Positions 12,226 to 22,172 of a stretch of 64,000 nt of DNA are shown in pieces (the stretch's first letter is position 1; each line of letters starts with the position of its first letter). Made by a program: the position numbers and the translations under genes. Source of the DNA: Malus domestica. Lineage: Eukaryota; Streptophyta; Magnoliopsida; Rosales; Rosaceae. The stretch spans positions 23,204,001 through 23,268,000 of the forward strand of contig NC_091674.1 in assembly GCF_042453785.1 (NCBI RefSeq), written 5' to 3'. Below the pieces are notes generated by a model. That model was given only the letters and a program-made list of their open reading frames with translations. It did no database searches and was not told where the DNA came from.

Positions 12226-12479
12226 TGTTGAGAATGAGTCATACATTGATGGGAGAAGAGACATTGCATAGGCTTATAAGAGGTTGGGCTACTCCTCATA
12301 TTGCCAATTGGTTTTATGGTGGAACCTCAGCTTTCTTCATGGTATCAGAGCAGGCTGTTTTATGTGTGAAGCCAAACAACCACGCGTGTTCCACTTCACC
12401 TCGTTGTGTTGTCCACGTGTTAGGCTTGAAAATTCGTCACAAGTGAAGGGGCTTTATGGTGGAACCTCAACTTTCTTCA
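12226..12479 (+). mobile_element. TRIM (miniature LTR element) in NAC intron 2
   Basis: A 114-bp left LTR (12226-12339) starts TGTTGAGAATG and ends CTTTCTTCA, directly followed by an initiator-Met primer site TGGTATCAGAGC (12340-12351). About 100 bp of internal sequence leads to a shortened second LTR of about 28 bp (12452-12479). CCTCC flanks both sides (12221-12225 and 12480-12484). There is no coding capacity, as is normal for TRIMs. Confidence 0.82.
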
Positions 12480-12802
12480 CCTCCCAACACTTAGGTTTGA
12501 CGTAATATTTTCTCTCTTGCAGCTTGATGACTGGGTTTTGTGTAGGGTATATATGAAGCTTAACAAGGCTAAGAAATTGAAAGCTTCAAACCAAAGTCAT
12601 GATGTTAATCAAGTTCAGGAATAACAAGACAATGGACATGATTATGATAGAGAAGATCTTTTTCCTCAAAAACCCGACGAGTATCCTCATCCTCCTCAAA
12701 ACTTATATGATCATCCTCCTCAAAACTCATATGATCACACTCCTTTTCAAAACTCATATGATCATAGTACTCCTCCTCAAAATTCTAATCATCAATATCC
12801 TC

Positions 12803-13394
12803 TGTGGATGCAAATTTCCGCCTTCTTTTTCTTTGACAAAATTGCACCTACAAAACAATTAACACCTTAGGTCAAGACCAAGAGCCTCACATACCCACGA
12901 TGAATTGGGGGGGCTTTGGCCGAAGAACCTCCGATGCCAAAGTTAGAATTTAGAAAGAAAAATATTTGGAGAGTTTTTGGGAGTTTTGCAAGAGTATGGG
13001 AGGTGTCTTTTGGAGAAGAAAATAAGGCTTTTATAAGGGAGTGTGGCCGGTCCCCTTTGGAGAAAAGGTGGCCGGCCTTTAAGTGTTTTTTGGGGTGTTA
13101 TTTGGTGATTCAATTAGCAATTAATATATTAATTAGGTATAAATATATTAATTGGCTAATTATCATAATAAAAGAAATGTTTTGGGAGGTTATGTCATGA
13201 TTTCCTTGTAGAGGATATGGAGTAAAGATGGATGAGATAAATTTGAACTTGTTACCTATTTTGGGCACTCTTGACTCGGTTGATGGATGATTCTCCACTG
13301 CTCGCATGTAGGAAACGCAATGTGTCTCGAGGGCAATTTTGTCCTCTTCACCTAAAAATCCACGTGTCACCTCTTGATTATTTTTGGCTCCACA
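12803..13394 (-). repeat. Left LTR (3' LTR) of the gag-only element
   Basis: On the minus strand it runs from TGTGGAGCCAAAAATAATC to GAAATTTGCATCCACA. The purine-rich AGGTGTGGGGGCATT just before it has the position of a polypurine tract. Confidence 0.7.
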
Positions 13395-14159
13395 AATGCC
13401 CCCACACCTGTTGGGCTGCTCGTAGGAAAGGGTAGCAGGTGTAGAGATATTCTTGCTTTAGGATTGCTTCATATTTTGATGTAGATTCACTTTTTAATAT
13501 GAAATTAGATCTTTCTAGGAAAGGGAAATAAATTTCTTTCAAAGCCTATTTAAGCCCACCTTAAGTGGGTTGTTAAATCAACTTTGGAGAGCAATTTATT
13601 CTACCCTACAAGAGAGAGAAAGCTTAAAGAATATTTGTTCCCCATTCCCTAGCAATCTTCTATACTTGCCTGTGTAAAAGACCCTCTTTCATTGCTTTCT
13701 TCGTCTTCTTCGCGCCGCACCGATGTAAGGAAAGCTTAATTCTACTTGTCTTCTTCTTGGGAGGTGCTAATACGGGGCAGCCGTCGGGGTGGTACGGCAC
13801 GTCGGCTAGCAAGGGCCAGAAGTCGGCTTGTCATGGGCCAATGAGGAAGTGTGGCAGGGGCCATTGCTTGTTCTGCTTGGCTTGATTGAAGCCAAGGATT
13901 AGCTCGGCATAGGCCGAGGAAGTGGCGTGGCATGGGCAACAGTTTAGGCTGCCATGTCTGGGCTGTTTGCCAAAAATGAGAAAACTGCTTGAGTTTGATT
14001 TCTCAGCTGCCGTAGATGGAGCAGTCAAGGATAAAGCTGCCAAGATCGGAGCTGCTGAAGATGAAGTGTCGAATGAGTGAAATGTTAAGTGCAAAAGTGG
14101 CTGTTGCCCTCTGACCATTAGCTGCCTAGTTGATCTTCAAGCATTCGATCTTTTAAGCT

Positions 14160-14470
14160 ATATCGCCTTCTCGCACTGGAAAGCTTACCCAGATGGGTGT
14201 CGGGGAATTAGTTTACCCTCTCGCACTGGAGAGTAAACCCATATGGGTGTCTGGGAATTGGTTTACCTTCTCGCACTGAAGAGCAATTAGTTTATCCTCT
14301 CGCACTGGATAGTAGACCCATATGGGTGTCGGGGAATTAGTTAGTTTAGAGCAATTAGTTTATCATCTCGCACTGGAGAGTAGACCCATATGGGTGTCGG
14401 GGAATTAGTTTACGCTCTTGCACTTGAGAGCAATTAGTTTATCCTCTCGCACTGGAGAGCAGACCCAGAA
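14160..14470. repeat. Minisatellite inside the gag-only element
   Basis: About five imperfect units contain CTCTCGCACTGGAGAG and ACCCATATGGGTGTCGGGGA, with a period of roughly 60-75 bases. The unit is itself rich in short palindromes (CCCATATGGG). It lies between the left LTR and gag. Confidence 0.88.
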
Positions 14471-14858
14471 ATGGTTTTTAGCAGTTGTTGTGGACAGCAG
14501 TTAAGCCAGGCTTATAAGTAACTTCTTGAATATTCATTGAGAATAAATAAATAAATCAATTGTGCTTGAAGGTTTTGCATAACAAACTGGATAATCTTTG
14601 GCTTGTGAGGCCTTGTTCGTCGAGCTGCTTGAGACTTCGAACTTATTTGGAAAAGCTTAAACGGGGTTCAAGGGGTGATAGAGACTTCTTCTGCTTGGGT
14701 AGGTTGTTTCGTTAACTTATCAAGATACTCATCCTATCGACCCTCATTTGTCAGCTTCTTAAGGTAATGCTTCCACTTTAGGCAGTCGTTGGTAATGTGG
14801 CCTGGTCCTTAATGAAATACGCAATAATTTGTTTGATCTAGCCTGGTAAGATCACCTT

Positions 14859-16358
14859 TCATGGGTGACGGCAATTCGAACCAAGGTTCATTCTTGAGCT
14901 TGCGGAGAATTTGGCCGATTGGAACTGTGAACTTGGTGAATGTTTCAGGCCTTGAGTCTTCTTTGGTCGATGAACGTTCCATGTGCTTCTTTTTCGACTC
15001 ATTTTTGTTAGACTGCTTGGCCTCGTCCCATAATGCATGCTTTTCTGCCAAGCATACGAAGCTATTAAGGTCAGTTCTTCTCCCATGATTAGTTTTCCGA
15101 ATAAAAGATGTTCGGTGGGAAGCCCATTTCTGAATGCTGCCATTGCTATGTCCTTATTGCAACCAACAATCTTGGCCTTCTCAGCTTTGAACCTCTTGAC
15201 ATAATCACGAATTGTCTCCCTAGGGTCTTTTATGATGCTGAAGAGATGGTCGGATGTCCTTTTGATTGAGCAGTTAGACGAATACTCCTTAATGAAAACA
15301 AAGGAAAGTTCGTTGAAACTACGGATTGACTGCGATGGTAAAGTGTGAAACCAATCTTGCACTTCGCCTTGTAGAGTTATGGCAAAATTTTTGCACATAA
15401 GCGCATCGTTGTTCTTGTAGAGGATCATGGTACTGCAATAGTGCTTGAGATATCGATCCGGATCTTCGTCTCTCTTGTACGAAGTGAAGTGAGGCATAGT
15501 GAACCCGCGAGGTGGATCTGTCCGTTTGATCTCATTCGTGAATGGTGACCTGCTTATGTTGGTCATGTCTCGTCGAAGCGCATCATGAGCAAGCTCGTTA
15601 CATTGGAAATTGCACAATCGTTTAGTTATGAGCCTCTTAACTTCTTCTTGAATTTGCTTCTGCTGGGGCAATGGAACTTTCGACTGCCCCCGGTCGTGAT
15701 TTATGGGTTTGGGCCACTCTTCCCTATGATCGACTCATCTAGGTCATGGCTGTGGTGCATGTGGCATGTTCCTGGCAGGCAAACAAGCTACTCGCAGGCT
15801 ATCGTTTGAACTTGAGTCAGATTGAGTGACTGCTTCTCTCCGTTTACCGTGCTACCTACTCCAATGTAAGGTGGAGAATACTCTTTGCGAGCCTAGTTGT
15901 GAATGAACAATTCGCCTAGAAGGTTGTCCATATTGATAATCGAATTGTGACTTCAGCTGTGATCGTATGCTCGTCCATGGGCTTGATTAGGAATGCATGA
16001 TCATCCGCGTGCTAAGACGAGAGTATACGCTATCCCAAGGATCCAGGCAGGAGCGTAAACTGCTAGAACGCTCGGATCGTGGTTGGTTGATGAGCTGCTT
16101 GCCGGGACGCTGGTAGAGAGGTTCATCTGCCCTTGTCCTACTTCGGGACACCTTGTCCGAGGCACGTTGGATCTCGGTGCGTTGCAAGAGTTGATTCACC
16201 AAGGTTGTCTGTTGTGCAAGGACACTCGTCAACTCTATGACTTGTCGAGACAAGTGTTGTTCACCATTTAGATTGGAAGAGCTTGGAATGAATGTACCTC
16301 CTTGAGCAATGGAAGTGTGGTAGGCTCCGGGCGCGAGATTTGAGTTGAGAAATGTCAA
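14859..16358 (-). pseudogene. Gag region of the LTR element
   Basis: Minus-strand reading gives a gag N-terminal part (15987-16358) and a retrotransposon gag core (about 14859-15671) with the family pattern YKRDEDPDRYLKHY, EVQDWFHTLP and FIKEYSSN. A virus-like fossil; it belongs to the surrounding element and has no host role that I can see. Confidence 0.8.
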
Positions 16359-17483
16359 ATCCGTGAAGAAATGTGGTGAAAATGCCCCCGACTTGATGGT
16401 AGGTCCGGATGGTTGAGATAGTCTTAGGCCGACTTAGGCTGCTTGGGAGGCCATAGGGGCAAGCTGGGCCGCGGAAGTAGGCTAGGCTGCGGGAGTAGGC
16501 TGGGCCACAGGAGTGGGCTGCTCGGTGGGAGCAAGTTGGGCCGCATGAGTAGGTTGGGCCACATGAGCAGGCTGGATCACGGGAGTGGGCTACTCAGCGG
16601 GAGCAGGCTACTCAATGCGTGAAAAAAAAAACTTGGAATTTGGGGCCACCAATTTCCAAGTTTAAATTTCATGTAAATAGGTGTTATTTCCCAATTTCTA
16701 TGATTAGGAGGTTTTTTTTTTCCTCGAGATATGATTTGGAGTTTAAAATTAACAAATTTCATTTTCAATTCCATTGTTCTTTTAAGTTAACCAAACAACA
16801 AAATTCACAAATTGTAGAAAATAAAATCCCTTCAATTCAATTTCCATCATTTTAAAATTTCTTAGTAATCTTAAATTTCTTCATCCAAACATAGTGTTAT
16901 GGAATTTTCTAAATTTTTAGCCATTATATTTTTCTTATACGTTTTATCAAAGAACTTTTGCAAATAAAAAATTCTAATAATAAGAACGTATCTCCACATC
17001 CTCCTCAAAACCCTAATCATCAATCTTACTTAGTTTCTAACCAGGATGGATATAACAAAAACCCCATGTGTACGTAAGTTAGCCATCTGTATTTAAATTT
17101 AAATTTTGAATCTCCTATATCACTCATTTTTTGAGTTACCTACCAAATTATGTTTTTAACTTATGAGAGTGATTATTCATATTTGGAACAGGTTATGACA
17201 ATTGTTTTGAAGCGGATCAACCAGCAATCCTCCCACCACAGAATGATCAACACTTTTATCTTCCATACCATAATTCTCAACAATTTGCTGGGTATCAACC
17301 TCACCAACAATTATGGGGTTGATAACTATAGGACAATGGTATGACGATTGGCTCGCGAAGCCATTGACTTACCCTATATAACTTATCATAGGTACTAAAT
17401 ATACTTTTTGGGACTTTAAAGTCTTAGTACCTATGTGTATATTTTTCTTGATTGGAATAGTGTTTTTAAATTCTTCAATCTTT

Positions 17484-17640
17484 TAAGGAAAACTAATGAA
17501 AATGACTTTAAAACTTTGAGTTTTAACGATAAGGAAAAAATAAAGGGAAAAATGAATAGTACCAAAATTGACTTTTTAGTGCAAAAATGTGATTTTTCGT
17601 TAAAGTGAACAATATTAGGAGCTTTTCGTTAAAGTTCCAT
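17484..17640 (+). repeat. Dispersed repeat ending GCTTTTCGTTAAAGTTCC
   Basis: The segment reads AAGGAAAACTAATGAAAATG ... AGTTTTAACGATAAGG ... CGTTAAAGTTCC. A related piece lies on the minus strand at 46340-46460. I recall this as a very common intergenic repeat of apple and pear, probably a MITE relic. No complete termini are visible. Confidence 0.6.
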
Positions 17641-18429
17641 TCCTTTTATTCTAAAAAGCTATTTATTGGACTGGGAATTTTCTATTTTTAATAACTATTT
17701 TTTAATGTTTTTCTAAATAAAAAAAATCTGTTGGCAACAATTTTATTTCCACTCTGAGCTTAACACTGAAAAATTCTTCCGTGACGATTTTGAAGACTTT
17801 CTTTTCTTATAAAACTTTGTTTGTATGTTTTCCACCTGCACTTCTCTCCCCTAATCTTAATGATGTCGCATGTCCAACCGATGAATGTTTTTGAAATGCT
17901 GTGATAAAAAGGTTGGCACATAATATGTTAGAGCATACTAGACATATAACTCGTGTCCTTTTCATTAAAATTAAAAATGGAAACTTTGGATGAGATCTTT
18001 AGCTATCAATGTTCTTTTACTGAAATCTTGTTGGTTTTCAGTTTTTTATCGGAGTTCCTAACATTAATGAAATAATGTATTTCTACGTAAGCTACTATAT
18101 TTTTAAATTAAAATTTGAAGTTTTTAGTTATTTGTTTGAGACTTTAAATAAAACCCATACTTTGTGGGACTAAAAATGTAAATTATACTCTCCAAGATGT
18201 TGTGTTTATATATATAGTACAATCATCAAAATTATAAAAAATTTACTGTACCAAAACATGGGTACATTCTTCAAACCCACAAAAAAAATGTATATATATA
18301 TATATTAGGCTTAATAGAATTAGTAAATTTCTTTAATTAAACTTGACACGGATACATTCTCAAATCAACAAAAAAAAATGTACACATATAAGTTTAAAAT
18401 GGATTAGAAATATATATATATATATATTA
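17641..18429. other. AT-rich spacer with TA microsatellites
   Basis: The spacer has low complexity and short TA tracts at about 18292 and 18413. I see no gene. Confidence 0.5.
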
Positions 18430-18519
18430 GGTCTCGTGCTATAGGAGGTAGGCATATATATATATATATATATATAAGGCATATAGGATTCACTTCGTTG
18501 GACGATGTGGGATGTTACA
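18430..18519 (-). mobile_element. Cassandra TRIM LTR fragment (5' part)
   Basis: On the minus strand it starts TGTAACATCCCACATCG and runs through CTTATATATATA to AGCACGAGACC, which is the beginning of the Cassandra LTR as I remember it. The 5S-like part is missing and a TA tract is expanded inside. A truncated fossil. Confidence 0.65.
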
Positions 18520-18926
18520 TTTTTAGTTAAAAGCAATGTTATTAAAAAATTTCAATCAAATGTTCAAAAGTTTTAATTTTATTTTTATAGAGTTACAAAA
18601 AAGAATAAAAGAATAAAAAAAATAAAAAAGTAGTCTAAACAAATGCTGCTAAATCTAAAAATGAAAAATTTAACTTAAATTATACAATAAATTACTCATA
18701 ATAATTTAGAAAGTAAAATATCACAGCCAAACATGTCCTTTTAGGTACGTTGCCTTTTCTGAATTGACGCCACAGCATATGGACGTAAAAAGGCCACGAT
18801 GCCGTCTGGGCGGGCAGGCCCTTTTCATTGTTGATCTAATTTAAGCCCACAAATTGTATAATTTCTCTACTCCTCTCTCCCCTTCCGTTATTATCTGCGA
18901 ACACAGTCGAAAAAAGAAAGAAAAGC

Positions 18927-20660
18927 ATGGGAAGCTTGAGAAGAAGCTTGATCAGCCTCCACCGAGCCCTCAAATCCACCGCTTCCATCTCTCCCGCCGA
19001 AACCCATCTCAGGTATTCCCTTCTTTCGTCGATTCCCTCTCTCATTTGCAATGGCTATTCGTAAAGGCGGTGGCTTTGTGTAGAGCGAGTTGGCTCTGAT
19101 TTTTATTGGGGTGTGATTTCATTTTCCAGGCCTCAATTCGGATACGGTTTGGTTCAGCGTTCTTATTCCGCTAACAATGGCAGCAATCTGGATATCGACC
19201 TCTCCAACCAAGAGAGCAAAAGGCGGTTGGTCAACAGGTCACTAATTCTTCTGTAACCATTTCGTTTTCAGTTTTCTGTCGCGTAGTTACCTCTATACAT
19301 AACCAAAAATAATTGGTTTTGTTGCTTCTGAGACAAGAATTGGTTTGGGTTGTGGAACAGATTGATATACAGGAGCAAGCAGAGAGGGTTTTTGGAGCTG
19401 GATTTGGTTCTGGGGAAGTGGGTGGAGGAGCATATACATTCCATGGATGAACGGGGAATTAAATCTCTTGTGGATGTCCTTGACCTGGTAAATTTCTTAT
19501 CTCCACTTTGATCATTAAAATCTTCTGCTTTCGGTTCCCTTTGAATGCTTGATAGTTTATGCTGTGATTAGTAAAGAAAACACTGCCGAATTTGTTGCTT
19601 TTTCGTTGGAATTTAACTATTAAGTTCCTGATATATGCGAAATAGTTTAAACAGGCTTTCTGCTAAGACTCAAATCTTGTATAGTAACAGCCCTAATGCG
19701 AGTTGATGTTAATTGTCATCGTAGACTAACTGAAAGTGTTGCATAGGCAACACCAGCTCAGATGTGTTTGTTCATGGTCGTTCCCAGCATAAGTTAGCAC
19801 TGTATTTAAGGTCATCCGTATTTAATGTCGGAATTATATTTGTTATCCATCTGAGCGTTTAACTGACATATAGGGATATGGTGCTTTCAAGAGTCTGGTG
19901 ACCTGCACACTATTTGTATTGGCGCTAGCTTCTTCAGTTATTTAGAGCTTTCTTGTTCACTGTTTCTCAGTCAGTCTTGTGATGTATGTTGGCAATAAAT
20001 AGTTGTTCCACTTGTGAATAGAAGAGGCTTTTCATTTTCGGTTGAGTTTTCAAGCACTTGAAATCAAATATTAAGAAACATAAAATGTTTTAAATCCCTG
20101 GATCTTCATCATCCAACAGTTGAAATAACAAAGATTTGGAGTGTGTAAGTAAATGCTATGTTTCCTGTTAACCTCGGAACGTAGCATATAGAGCATGGTC
20201 AGTTCCCTATTCATGTACTTGATGTAAGCATGGATGGAGGCAAGATGTACGGTTTTTCTAGAATTGATACTACGCAAATTGCAAAGTCGAATGACAAGGG
20301 AGAAACTTTTGCTCGATTTTTCATTTGCCATTCTGATATCATTTTCCCATCTACAGGAAAATCCAGATCTGTGGAAGTGGTTAAGTGGCCAGGAGCAACC
20401 CCCCGAAGCACTCCAAACTAATCCTGTGAGAAATGATATCTGAACGTTCAAATTCCATTTGTTGCTATATTCTCCATAGACACCGTTTTCATTCAAATGA
20501 TCTGTTTTTATAGGTTTTTACTGCAGTGCGCAACAAGATCGTGAACAACCTGAACAGCTATGCTGCTCCCGAGACTCGAGCAACACCTGGCCAGCCATGG
20601 GTTAGAGGGTGGGATGATATAAAGAAAAGCCAGGGTGGCCCTTTAACCGGGAACCAGTAG
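18927..20660 (+). CDS. SDHAF2: Succinate dehydrogenase assembly factor 2, mitochondrial
   Basis: Five exons (18927-19012, 19130-19237, 19361-19487, 20357-20425, 20514-20660) join in phase to 178 residues. The centre reads RLIYRSKQRGFLELDLVLG followed by WVEEHI, the hallmark of the SdhE/SDH5 family (DUF339), then ENPDLWKWLSGQEQPPEAL. In this family the protein helps attach FAD to the SDHA subunit of complex II in the mitochondrial matrix. The Arg/Ser-rich N-terminus (MGSLRRSLISLHRALKSTAS) looks like a mitochondrial presequence. The family RGxxE motif is present as RGFLE. Start codon: first ATG after a pyrimidine-rich leader. The counterpart in Arabidopsis is At5g51040, next to CRL. Confidence 0.95.
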
Positions 20661-22172
20661 CTCTGCCATCACCTTTTCAAGTTAAATTTCTCTGTAGTGT
20701 GTTGATTTGTGTAATCAGTTAGCGATGAAAAATGCCAATTAGAACTTGCAATGCCGAGTCTGAAATTAAACACCGGCGGATTCAATAAACCCGAGAGGTA
20801 TGGTTCTCATTTTACAGTGTAACATATTGATAATATAGTCGATACACTTTGGCATGCGTTCCAGAATGAATGAAAGGAAATAAATTGTGTAATCAAATGG
20901 TGCAGTTATTAGAAAACTGAATTATTCTTTTGGTTCTTTGCTTCTGGAGGAGTTGTACCCTTCGAAATTTTCAAATAAAACCAGCCTAAACAACGTTCTT
21001 GTAACTAATAAGAATGGACTGTCGATATACCATCCATAATATAAATATCATTGTAGGTAAGAAAATGTACTAGTACAAAGTGCTTATAGCTCAGTTAGTT
21101 AAGAGCATTTAACTATGCATCCGAGGTTTTGAGTTTTATTTTTTACTCCCTATAGTATGTTATTGATGCCGGTGCATTATCGACAAAGAAATACTAAGGT
21201 TCTAAAAGACGAGCGGCGGGCTAGGGACACAGTGAAGATGCACAAAAGCAACAACTGATGAAAGGGAACAAAACATAATGGCACATAATGACTCAGATGT
21301 AACGAAACGCGGGTAAATGCATAAAGCCTAAATGTAGAGACTTAAGATCCTAACTTAATGGAGAAACTAATGAAAATTTTGATTTTGGGCTGGATTCCTA
21401 ATAGATTTTACCACAAGGGTTTAAATTTTTTTTTTTTACCACAAAGGTTATTTTCCGAATACTCTATTACCACGAAGACTATTTATTCAATTAGACCGTT
21501 AATGTTTTAGTAGTGTCAAATCGGAAGGATATTTTAGTAGGGTACCTCTTTCACAACAGTTGAGATTGAGAGTCCAAAAATATAACGTGCCAAACCATCT
21601 AGTAAGAGAACATATGTTGTATATATGACAAGTGGCCATGCATTTTTTGTTAAGGAATGTTCTTAAGTAGTGGTAATGTTCATCTTCTTATTTATTATCG
21701 GTAAATAAATTTAAATTTTAATATTTGTATTCATTCACTATACAGATTTCGAAATTTTAATAATGATAAATAAGTGTTCTTCGTTACAATCACTAAAGGC
21801 CCGTGAGCAAATTTATTTCCCAAGATGAACCTTCTACGCCACTTTATCATGTCTTTGGACGGGAATGGTGACGGCAACGTGGCAATCATTGGTAAGCTCT
21901 TGAAACAAAGCCGACGGCCGATGTTAGCTTTACCACATCCAGATAAACGGTCTGGATGAACCGAACGGAAGCGATTCGACCCGACCCAACCCATTTGATC
22001 AATTTCCAATTCTATAATTTCACATTTCAATTTCAAATATTTTAGAAATAGAAAAAGGAAGGTGTTTTTAGGATTGTCTAGATTTGTGGGGTGTGGGTGA
22101 ATTCAATCGAAATGGTACTAGTTGCAGCAGTAGCAGTAAACACACTGAGTGATTGAGATTGTAATCAAGGAA
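20661..22172. other. Spacer between SDHAF2 and CRL
   Basis: It contains the SDHAF2 3' UTR, a SINE-like stretch at 21078-21165, AT-rich sequence, and the CRL promoter and leader. No further gene is recognised; the minus-strand open frame 21731-22036 has no family features. Confidence 0.55.
21078..21165 (+). mobile_element. tRNA-derived SINE head
   Basis: TTATAGCTCAGTTAGTTAAG matches a tRNA A-box region, and GAGGTTTTGAGTTTTATT holds a decayed B-box. It resembles the head at 11435. A-tail and target duplication were not resolved. Confidence 0.5.

Larger units (their letters stand above)
12803..16998 (-). mobile_element. Gag-only Ty3/gypsy-like LTR element in NAC exon 3
   Basis: The 4.2-kb unit starts TGTGGATG, ends TCTCCACA and is flanked by TCCTC (12798-12802 and 16999-17003); NAC coding sequence resumes in frame after it. 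On the minus strand there is a retrotransposon gag domain and no recognisable polymerase, so it belongs with non-autonomous TR-GAG/LARD-type elements. The left LTR with an adjoining purine tract is clear. The right end does not resemble it except at the last few bases. It is broken in several places. Confidence 0.75.
4989..17322 (+). pseudogene. NAC-domain transcription factor gene, disrupted by two LTR elements
   Basis: NAC subdomains are spread over 12 kb. Exon 1 (4989-5178 continuing at 9903-9965) encodes GYCFKPLDEELVAYYL and, beyond a copia insertion, LPLHLHIINEVELYKFSHDA. Exon 2 (11732-12016) encodes MWYFFTPRDKKYP, GNGYWKVTG and DWLMHEF. Exon 3 (12523-12802 continuing at 17004-17073) encodes LDDWVLCRVY and a YDHPPQNS repeat tail. 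Exon 4 (17192-17322) ends QQLWG then stop. Across both LTR insertions the reading frame is continuous once one 5-bp target copy is ignored. Independent damage is visible: exon 2 is out of phase by a net 4 (or 1) bases around 11750, next to HKRDGE, and a TAA lies in exon 3 at 12622-12624 with open frame beyond. The exon 3/4 junction fits best with a donor at 17070. An intact copy would encode a nuclear DNA-binding regulator; this one almost certainly does not. Confidence 0.85.

Noticed and set aside
21731-22036. 101-residue minus-strand open frame upstream of CRL
   Set aside because: No recognisable family, and it overlaps the CRL promoter and leader.
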